Shown: one piece after another, positions 32,867 to 39,030 of the stretch
How positions within the stretch are numbered: position 1 is the first letter of the stretch
How the letters are laid out: each line of letters starts with the position of its first letter
Assembly (NCBI RefSeq): GCF_000970465.2
Contig: NZ_LAJE02000086.1
Location: 1 to 39,030 of the forward strand
From: Devosia insulae DS-56
GTDB lineage: Bacteria; Pseudomonadota; Alphaproteobacteria; Rhizobiales; Devosiaceae
DNA: 39,030 bases
Reading direction: 5' to 3'
The notes under the pieces: generated by a model
The model's input: the letters and a program-made list of their open reading frames with translations, nothing else
Told to the model about the DNA's origin: nothing
The model's database searches: none
Program-made: the position numbers and the translations under genes

Positions 32867-35800
32867 ATGACGATGAACGATACTGCGACCAGCGGCGCCG
32901 AGACCGACTATTCCGCGACGCTCTTCCTGCCCGAGACCGAGTTCCCGATGCGCGCCGGCTTGCCGGCCCGTGAGCCGGATTGGCTGAAGCGTTGGGAAGA
33001 CATGGACATTTATGCCCGCCAGCGCGCTGCCGGTAAGGGCAAGCCTTTGTTCACGCTGCACGATGGCCCGCCCTACGCCAATGGCAACATCCATATCGGC
33101 CACGCGCTCAACAAGATCCTCAAGGATCTGGTGAGCCGGTCCAAGACCATGCTTGGCTACAACTCGGCCTATGTGCCGGGCTGGGACTGCCATGGCCTGC
33201 CGATTGAGTGGAAGGTCGAAGAGCAGTATCGCGCCAAAGGTAAGAACAAGGACGACGTCGAGATCAACGAGTTCCGCAACGAGTGCCGGAGCTTCGCGCA
33301 GTATTGGGTCGATACCCAGCGCGAGGAGTTCAAGCGGCTCGGCGTGGTCGGCGACTGGTCCCACCCCTACCTCACCATGAGCTTCGACGCCGAAGCGCAG
33401 ATCGCCCGCGAGCTGATGAAGGTCGCCGCGTCCGGCCAGCTCTATCGCGGTTCCAAACCGGTGATGTGGTCGGTGGTCGAGCGCACCGCGCTCGCCGAGG
33501 CCGAGATCGAGTACCAGGACTACGAAAGCGATGCGATCTGGGTGAAGTTCCCGATCCACTCGGCCAACGGCGCCTTCGGCACCGGCTCATTCGAGGATTT
33601 CGGCTCGTCCTACGTCGTCATCTGGACCACCACGCCGTGGACCATCCCGGCCAACCGCGCCATCAGCTTCTCATCGAAGATCAGCTACGGCCTCTACGAG
33701 GTCACCGGCGCGCCCGAGGGCAACTGGGCTTCGAAGGGCGAGAAGTACGTGCTCGCCGACAAGCTGGCCGAGGAGACCCTCGGCAAGGCCAAGGTCGAAA
33801 GCTTCGTCCGCCTGCACGATGTCGATTGCAGTAAGATCGTCTCCTGCAACCACCCGCTGCGCGGGCTGGGCGGCGGCTACGAGTTCGAGGTGCCGCTGCT
33901 CGACGGTGAACATGTCACCGACGATGCCGGCACCGGGTTCGTCCACACCGCACCCAGCCATGGCCTCGACGACTTCGAGATCTGGATGGCTTCGGGCCGC
34001 AAGCTCACCGAGCGCGGCATCGACACCTCGATCCCCTTCGCCGTCGACGATGCCGGCTTCTACACCGCCGCCGCGCCCGGCTTCGAGGGGGCCCGGGTCA
34101 TCGACGATACCGGCAAGAAGGGCGACGCCAACAACCGAGTCATCGCCGCGCTCGCCGAGCGCAACACCATGCTGGCGCGCGGCCGGCTGAAGCATCAGTA
34201 CCCGCACTCCTGGCGTTCCAAGAAGCCGATCATCTACCGCAACACCCCGCAGTGGTTCGTCTACATGGACCGGCCCTACGCGGCGGAGAAGATCGCGACG
34301 CTGAAGCTGTCCTCCGACCATCCCGACCGGGTGCAGATCAAGCCGGGCGACACCGTCCGCAGCATCGCGCTGACCGCCATCGAGAACACCAAGTTCTACC
34401 CGCAGGCCGGGCAGAACCGGCTCCGTTCGATGATCGCCGACCGTCCGGACTGGGTGCTGAGCCGCCAGCGCGCCTGGGGCGTGCCGATCGCCGTGTTCTA
34501 CAACGAGCAGACCGACACCATCCTCGTCGACGAGATGGTCAACCAGCGGATCGGCGCCGCCTTCGACGAAGAGGGCGCCGACGCCTGGTTCAAGCCCGGC
34601 GCCAAAGAGCGATTCCTTGGGCAAGCCGTGCCTGATCCGGATAACTGGAGCAAGGTCGACGACATCCTCGATGTCTGGTTCGAATCCGGCACCACGCATT
34701 CGTGGGTGCTCAGCAATCCACAGAAGTGGCCGGATATGCAGTTCCCGGCCGGCATGTATCTGGAGGGCTCGGACCAGCATCGTGGCTGGTTCCATTCGTC
34801 GCTGCTCGAGAGCAGCGCCACCAATGGCTATGCGCCCTACGCGAGCGTGTTGACGCATGGCTTCACCCTCGATGGCGAGGGCAAGAAGATGTCGAAATCG
34901 CTGGGCAACACCACCGCCCCGCAGGACGTCATCAAGCAGTTCGGCGCCGACATCCTCCGCCTCTGGGTCGCCCAGTCCGACTACTCGGATGACCTCCGGA
35001 TCGGCAAGGAGATCATCAACTCCACCGTCGACAACTATCGCAAGCTTCGCAACACCATCCGCTGGCTGATCGGCAACCTCGCTCACCGCAAGGCCGAAGA
35101 AACCGTCGACTATCGCGACATGCCCGAACTCGAGCAGTTGATCCTGAGTAAGCTCAAGGACCTCGACGGGCTCGTGCGCGATGCCTACGAAAGCTATGAC
35201 TACAAGCGCATCGTCGCGGCGCTCAGTAACTTCATGAACATCGACCTGTCGGCGTTCTACTTCGATATCCGCAAGGACGCGCTCTACTGCGATCCGATCA
35301 GTTCGGTCCGCCGCCGCGCCAGCCTCACCGTGCTTGATCATGTGTTCGACGCGCTGACCGCCTGGCTCGCCCCGATCCTGGTGTTCACCATGGAAGAGGC
35401 CTGGCTCGAGCGTCATCCGGGCGCCGATTCGTCGGTGCACTTGCGCGAGTTCCCGAAGCTCCCAGAGGAGTGGACGGATTCTAAGCTCGACGAGAAGTGG
35501 GAAGCCATCCGCGAAGTCCGCAAGGTCGTCACCGGCGCGCTGGAAATTGCTCGCCGTGAAAAGGTGATCGGCGCCTCGCTGGAAGCCGCGCCCAAGGTCT
35601 ACATCACTGACGACAAGCTCGCCGCCGCTGTCCGTGGCACCGACATGGCCGAGATCTCGATCACCTCCGATATCGAGATCGTCGAAGGCGAAGGTCCGGC
35701 CGATGCCTTCCGCCTCGATGACGTCCGCGGCGTCGCCGTGGTGTTCGCCAAGGCCGAGGGCCAACGCTGCGCGCGGTCGTGGAGGATCCTGCCGGAGGTC

Positions 35801-35878
35801 GGCACCGATGCCGAGTATCCGGACCTGTCGCTGCGCGATGCGCAGGCGATGCGCGAGTTGAAGGCGGCGGGACGCTGA
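32867..35878 (+). CDS. ileS: Isoleucyl-tRNA synthetase
   Basis: The 1003-aa class I synthetase charges tRNA-Ile and edits misactivated valine. HIGH motif: [16 protein letters not shown] near residue 70. The KMSKS motif is in [13 protein letters not shown] near residue 670. The CP1 editing domain has [16 protein letters not shown] and [19 protein letters not shown], and the anticodon-binding domain follows ([20 protein letters not shown]). It is a little longer than E. coli IleS (938 aa), usual for alphaproteobacteria. It starts with MTMNDT (ATG 32867; a second ATG 6 bp later is equally possible). Both flanks hold inverted copies of one repeat element. Confidence 0.98.
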   Translation: MTMNDTATSGAETDYSATLFLPETEFPMRAGLPAREPDWLKRWEDMDIYARQRAAGKGKPLFTLHDGPPYANGNIHIGHALNKILKDLVSRSKTMLGYNSAYVPGWDCHGLPIEWKVEEQYRAKGKNKDDVEINEFRNECRSFAQYWVDTQREEFKRLGVVGDWSHPYLTMSFDAEAQIARELMKVAASGQLYRGSKPVMWSVVERTALAEAEIEYQDYESDAIWVKFPIHSANGAFGTGSFEDFGSSYVVIWTTTPWTIPANRAISFSSKISYGLYEVTGAPEGNWASKGEKYVLADKLAEETLGKAKVESFVRLHDVDCSKIVSCNHPLRGLGGGYEFEVPLLDGEHVTDDAGTGFVHTAPSHGLDDFEIWMASGRKLTERGIDTSIPFAVDDAGFYTAAAPGFEGARVIDDTGKKGDANNRVIAALAERNTMLARGRLKHQYPHSWRSKKPIIYRNTPQWFVYMDRPYAAEKIATLKLSSDHPDRVQIKPGDTVRSIALTAIENTKFYPQAGQNRLRSMIADRPDWVLSRQRAWGVPIAVFYNEQTDTILVDEMVNQRIGAAFDEEGADAWFKPGAKERFLGQAVPDPDNWSKVDDILDVWFESGTTHSWVLSNPQKWPDMQFPAGMYLEGSDQHRGWFHSSLLESSATNGYAPYASVLTHGFTLDGEGKKMSKSLGNTTAPQDVIKQFGADILRLWVAQSDYSDDLRIGKEIINSTVDNYRKLRNTIRWLIGNLAHRKAEETVDYRDMPELEQLILSKLKDLDGLVRDAYESYDYKRIVAALSNFMNIDLSAFYFDIRKDALYCDPISSVRRRASLTVLDHVFDALTAWLAPILVFTMEEAWLERHPGADSSVHLREFPKLPEEWTDSKLDEKWEAIREVRKVVTGALEIARREKVIGASLEAAPKVYITDDKLAAAVRGTDMAEISITSDIEIVEGEGPADAFRLDDVRGVAVVFAKAEGQRCARSWRILPEVGTDAEYPDLSLRDAQAMRELKAAGR

Positions 35879-35893
35879 GCTTGAACGCGAGCA

Positions 35894-36093
35894 GACGGCC
35901 CCCTCCCATCCTCCCCCATGAAGGGGGAGGTGCCGCATCGAGTGTCAGGCACGATCAAGCCACGAACTCGACTCTTCACCTCCCACTTCATGGGGGACTT
36001 CGAGCCGTCCCGCAGGGCAAATCGCTCCAGTGGAGCGATTTGAGGGGAGAAGGCCATGAGAGCTATGCTCGAATGGCGAGGGAGGGGGCCGTC
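35894..36093. repeat. Palindromic intergenic element, copy B (after ileS), with insertion
   Basis: The same outer ends as copy A (GACGGCCCCCTCCC at 35894, GGGAGGGGGCCGTC at 36080-36093). The core (GTGCCGCATC...CTCGACTCTTCAC) is the reverse complement of the copy A core with a few differences, so the two copies face opposite ways. Copy B is about 80 bp longer because of an insertion near 35999-36073. Confidence 0.86.
35999..36073. repeat. Nested palindromic insertion inside repeat copy B
   Basis: This segment is absent from copy A. It starts TTCGAG and ends CTCGAA (inverted 6-mers). It holds a perfect 10-bp hairpin, AAATCGCTCC-AGT-GGAGCGATTT (36019-36041). It looks like a second, smaller mobile palindrome that landed in the first. 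Confidence 0.6.
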
Positions 36094-36128
36094 TCTATCG
36101 GCCGGGCACGCTTAGTCGAGCGCTCACC

Positions 36129-36674
36129 ATGCTAGCGCGCCCCCACCTCATCGCCTCCCTCCTCGCCGGACTCGCCGCCTTCGCCCTCGATCGTGGCCAC
36201 AAGTTCCTGCAGGTCAGTTCCGATTGCATCGGCGCTGCCTCGACGGTCTGCATCGAGCATCTCGGCTTCGTCACACCGGCCACCCCGCTCGGTTGGCAGG
36301 GCGGCGAGATCGTCCCGGTCACGCCGTTCTTCGACTACGTGCTGGTCTGGAACACCGGCGTTTCCTATGGCCTGCTCGGTGATCTGCCGGTTTGGGCGCT
36401 CGGCGCCATCGCGGTGGTCGCCATTCTGGCGCTCGGCGTCTGGTGGTCGCGCACCTCCGATGTGCTGGTGCGCTATGGCCTGATGCTCGCCATTGGCGGC
36501 GCCGTTTCAAATGCGCTTGATCGTGTACTTTATGGCGCCGTTGCGGATTTCTTTCACTTTCATTGGCAGGATTGGTCGTTCTACATTTTCAATATCGCCG
36601 ACGTGGCGATCACTTTGGGGGTGTTGCTGCTACTCCTCGACTTCGTCGGGATCGGCCGCAGGAAGCCCGCCTGA
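36129..36674 (+). CDS. lspA: Lipoprotein signal peptidase (signal peptidase II)
   Basis: This 181-aa inner-membrane aspartyl protease cleaves prolipoproteins. There are four membrane segments. Conserved blocks are ALDRGHKFLQ, VLVWNTGVSYGLLGD, GGAVSNALDRVLYGAVADFF (catalytic Asp in ALDR) and FYIFNIADVAITLGVLLLLL (second catalytic Asp in NIAD). An insertion between helix 1 and the VWNTG block (about residues 33-68, with two Cys) is longer than in E. coli LspA. The following gene encodes a lipoprotein that would be a substrate. Confidence 0.95.
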   Translation: MLARPHLIASLLAGLAAFALDRGHKFLQVSSDCIGAASTVCIEHLGFVTPATPLGWQGGEIVPVTPFFDYVLVWNTGVSYGLLGDLPVWALGAIAVVAILALGVWWSRTSDVLVRYGLMLAIGGAVSNALDRVLYGAVADFFHFHWQDWSFYIFNIADVAITLGVLLLLLDFVGIGRRKPA

Positions 36675-36762
36675 ACGCAAAGGCGCCTCAATCTGGTCTT
36701 ACGGCCGGTCATGGTCTATAAGGCCCGCGCGGGGCGCACGGGCCGGGGAAAAGGGAAGTTTC

Positions 36763-37392
36763 ATGCTGAGTGATTTGACCGGGCGGCGGCCCAACTTCAA
36801 AGCCGTGACCCGGGGCGGATTGCTGACCGTTGGTATCGTGCTCGGCCTCGGCCTGAGCGCCTGCACCACCACCGAAGGCACCAATGCCCTGACCGATGTC
36901 GGCACCTTCGAGCGCGAAGTGCTGACCGAGACCATGAAGGGCATGGGCATGATGGAGCGCGAGGAGAAGGCGGAGAACGCCGAACGTCGCGGCCCGCTGG
37001 TGCTCCCCAAGTCCACCTCGCTGCCGGCTCCTTCCGATCCGAAGGCGACCAAGACCGCGCTGATCCCCGAGGATTCGAGCCGCGTGCAGATCGATACCAC
37101 CAACATTTCGGAAGCCGACCTGAAGCGGCTGCGCAACGCCCGCGTCGTCGACTTGCGCACCCTCAACGGCCGTCCGCTCACCGAGGTCGAAACCAAGCAG
37201 CTTACCGCTCGCATGACCGCCGCCAAGCTGAAGGGCGGTCCCAAGCCGCTCTATCTGCCGCCCGATGAGTACTACACCACGGTCAAGGGCCAGGACATGG
37301 TTTGCCTGGCCGCCAATGGCGAGCTCGTACCGCTCACCGACAAATCGTGCCCGCCCGACGTCCGCAAGGCCCTGGCCGCGCAGGCGAACTAA
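36763..37392 (+). CDS. Predicted lipoprotein of unknown function
   Basis: The 209-aa product has a signal sequence ending in the lipobox LSAC (Cys near residue 34). Then follow a Met-rich amphipathic segment (ETMKGMGMMEREEKAENAER), a low-complexity Pro/Lys stretch and a C-terminal part with LKGGPKPLYLPPDEYYTTV and two Cys (MVCLAANGE and DKSCPPDV). No family is recognised with confidence; a BamF/DUF3035-type gene is often found after lspA in alphaproteobacteria, but I do not see its motifs. The start is ATG 36763 (AAGGGAAG SD). Being next to lspA fits a cell-envelope role. Confidence 0.85.
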   Translation: MLSDLTGRRPNFKAVTRGGLLTVGIVLGLGLSACTTTEGTNALTDVGTFEREVLTETMKGMGMMEREEKAENAERRGPLVLPKSTSLPAPSDPKATKTALIPEDSSRVQIDTTNISEADLKRLRNARVVDLRTLNGRPLTEVETKQLTARMTAAKLKGGPKPLYLPPDEYYTTVKGQDMVCLAANGELVPLTDKSCPPDVRKALAAQAN

Positions 37393-37418
37393 TCTCAACT
37401 CGAAAGATGCGCTGACCC

Positions 37419-37436
37419 CCGGGCAATCCTGCCCGG
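37419..37436 (+). terminator. Hairpin between the lipoprotein gene and the RluB-type gene
   Basis: CCGGGCA (37419-37425) pairs with TGCCCGG (37430-37436) around ATCC. There is no T-run. Weak terminator or leader structure 25 bp before the next ATG. Confidence 0.45.
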
Positions 37437-37460
37437 CCCCGGTCCCGCAGGAGTTATCGC

Positions 37461-39030
37461 ATGTCGAATGTCTCAGCCGTCCCGACGGACGGCGATCGCT
37501 TGGCCAAGGTCATCGCTCGGTCCGGTCTCTGCTCTCGCCGCGATGCCGAAGGCTGGATCAAGGATGGGCGCGTTACCGTCAACGGTAAGAAGGTCCTGAC
37601 CCCGGCCTTCAACGTCTCCGAAAAAGACAAGATCAAGGTCGATGGCGAGCCGCTGGCGGCGCGCCAGGGCACCCGCGTCTGGCTCTACCACAAGCCTGCC
37701 GGCCTCGTGGTCACCGAGAAGGACCCGGAAGGCCGCCCCACCGTGTTCGAGGCGCTCGAAGAAAAAGAGCTGCCGCGCGTCGTCTCCATCGGCCGTCTCG
37801 ATATCAACACCGAGGGCCTGCTGCTGGTCACCAATGATGGTGGCCTGAAGCGGGTGCTCGAGCTGCCGGCCACCGGCTGGCTGCGTCGCTACCGCGTCCG
37901 CGCCTTTGGCTCGGTCACCCAGGCGCAGCTCGATACGCTGAAAGACGGCATCGAGATCGAGGGCATCCAGTATGGCCCGATCGAAGCCATTCTCGAACGC
38001 GCCCAGGGCTCCAACAGCTGGCTGGTGCTGAGCCTGCGCGAAGGCAAGAACCGCGAGGTCAAGAACGTCCTCGGGGCGCTCGGCCTGCAGGTCAACCGCC
38101 TGATCCGCGTCAGCTACGGCCCGTTCCAGCTCGGCGACCTGCCCGAGGGCGAGGTCGAGGTGGTGGCTGCCCGTGTGTTGCGCGAGCAGCTCGGCAAGCG
38201 TCTCGCCGCCGAGGCCAATACCGATTTCGAAAGCGACATGCCCGAAGTCGCGCCCAAGAAGAAGCCGGCGGTCAACCCCAAGCTGCGCGCTGCCGCGCCC
38301 GGCAAGGAGCTGAAGAAGGATTCGCCGCGCAAGTCGCGCGAGGGCAAGTTCCGCTTCGAAGACGATGAGACCGAGGCCGCGGCGGCCGCCGCGCTCGCCG
38401 AGCGCCCGCGCCAGGATCGCCCCGGCCGCTTCGACAAGAGGCCGGTCAAAGCGCCGAGCCGCCCGCGCCCGGTCGATCCCTCGGAGATTCGCACCATCCA
38501 CTTTGACGATGGCCGCGAGGCCGAGATCCGCGTCAAGCCGCCCCGCCGCGAGGGCGTGGAAGGCGAAGAGCGCAAGCGCTGGAACGACCCCGAGGACAGC
38601 TCGGCCAAGAACTTCGGCCGCCCCGCTCATCACGAGGATCGCCCCGCCCGCGCTCCGGCCGGCGCCGACCGTCCGAAACGCGCCTATGGCGACAAGCCAG
38701 CGGGCAAGCGCCCCTATGGTGATAAGCCGCATGGTGACTTCGGCGATCGTCCGAAGCGGGCGCCCGGCGATAAGCCTGCCTATGGCGAGAAGCGCGCCTA
38801 TGGCGACAAGTCGCGCTCGGCCCGTCCGGCGGGCGATCGCCCCTATGACGACAAGAAGCCCTACGCCCCGCGCGGCGATGGTCCGGCGCGCACATACGAG
38901 GGCAAGAAACCCTATGCGCCGCGCACCGCCGCCAGCGACCGTCCCAGCCGTTCGTTCGGTGACAAGAAACCCTCCGGCTCCCGCCCGCCCCGCGGCGCCC
39001 GGCCTGGCGGCGATCGTCCGCGTGACGGCG
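37461..39030 (+). CDS. 23S rRNA pseudouridine synthase (RluB/RsuA family), 3' end outside the window
   Basis: The gene is open to the window end (523 codons, no stop), starting at ATG 37461 with a good SD (GCAGGAG). Residues about 8-60 are an S4 RNA-binding domain (RLAKVIARSGLCSRRDAEGW). The catalytic domain follows: SIGRLDINTEGLLLVTNDG carries the nucleophile Asp (GRLDxxTEGLLL), and LREGKNREVKNVLGALGL is the second family motif. The core ends near residue 240. After it come at least 280 residues of charged, repetitive, probably disordered tail with repeated YGDKP, KKPYAPR and DRP units. RluB-type enzymes modify U2605 of 23S rRNA. Basic tails on this family are common in alphaproteobacteria, but this one exceeds the core in length. 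Confidence 0.93.
   Translation, partial: MSNVSAVPTDGDRLAKVIARSGLCSRRDAEGWIKDGRVTVNGKKVLTPAFNVSEKDKIKVDGEPLAARQGTRVWLYHKPAGLVVTEKDPEGRPTVFEALEEKELPRVVSIGRLDINTEGLLLVTNDGGLKRVLELPATGWLRRYRVRAFGSVTQAQLDTLKDGIEIEGIQYGPIEAILERAQGSNSWLVLSLREGKNREVKNVLGALGLQVNRLIRVSYGPFQLGDLPEGEVEVVAARVLREQLGKRLAAEANTDFESDMPEVAPKKKPAVNPKLRAAAPGKELKKDSPRKSREGKFRFEDDETEAAAAAALAERPRQDRPGRFDKRPVKAPSRPRPVDPSEIRTIHFDDGREAEIRVKPPRREGVEGEERKRWNDPEDSSAKNFGRPAHHEDRPARAPAGADRPKRAYGDKPAGKRPYGDKPHGDFGDRPKRAPGDKPAYGEKRAYGDKSRSARPAGDRPYDDKKPYAPRGDGPARTYEGKKPYAPRTAASDRPSRSFGDKKPSGSRPPRGARPGGDRPRDG

Noticed and set aside
33671..35938. 755-aa minus-strand frame opposite ileS
   Set aside because: Antisense shadow of ileS, whose motifs are unmistakable on the plus strand.

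Overview
The window is a GC-rich chromosomal segment of an alphaproteobacterium, most likely of the order Hyphomicrobiales (Rhizobiales); a Devosia-type genome would fit, but that is inference. The signs are: a short HisG made with a separate HisZ subunit, groESL behind a perfect CIRCE (HrcA) operator, RirA-type iron boxes (TGA-N9-TCA), DUF1127-like small proteins, a tRNA-His with discriminator A73, and families such as LspA, RibF and the TIGR01459-type HAD hydrolase in typical alphaproteobacterial form. No phage, transposase, CRISPR array or replication origin was seen.

Layout. 51-4058 (minus) is a tightly overlapping unit hisS-hisZ-hisG-TSUP permease. 4059-5672 (plus) is the most unusual stretch: a possible 20-aa leader peptide followed by five small genes (two DUF1127-like, three from an unrecognised paralogous family). 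Each of the five has the same leader: a Shine-Dalgarno (SD) sequence directly abutting a GC-rich hairpin, then 8-9 nt, then ATG. 5840-7615 has tag (3-methyladenine glycosylase), a single-domain response regulator and an SRPBCC protein with a clear promoter/operator. 7812-11665 has an L,D-transpeptidase, a TadG-like von Willebrand A (vWA) protein carrying inserted beta repeats, and three small minus-strand genes. tRNA-His(GTG) lies at 11763-11839.

12066-15604 encodes a large PAS-containing pseudo-histidine kinase translationally coupled to a ModA-like binding protein without a signal peptide. 15694-19648 holds two tandem FbpA-type Fe(III)-binding proteins, each behind its own RirA-like box, and an FbpB-type permease. 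19738-22983 is a second ABC cassette (OppB-like, OppC-like and a tandem ATPase with badly eroded motifs). Its 3' end overlaps antisense with a GH13 alpha-glucosidase gene. 24821-26805 is groES-groEL.

27084-31531 holds a GT2-GtrA glycosyltransferase, a 60-aa protein, an orphan receiver/Fis-HTH regulator, a TipF-like degenerate EAL protein and a HAD hydrolase. 31681-39030 holds ribF, ileS, lspA, a lipoprotein and the start of an RluB-family pseudouridine synthase with a long basic repetitive tail. ileS is bracketed by two oppositely oriented copies of one palindromic intergenic element, one of which carries a nested insertion.

The histidine genes link tRNA charging to histidine synthesis. The fbp genes are probably iron-repressed. 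groESL is set by a vegetative promoter plus HrcA. The small-gene array looks like a set of co-regulated stress or growth micro-proteins whose initiation uses a shared RNA architecture; this is the best candidate here for an undescribed system.
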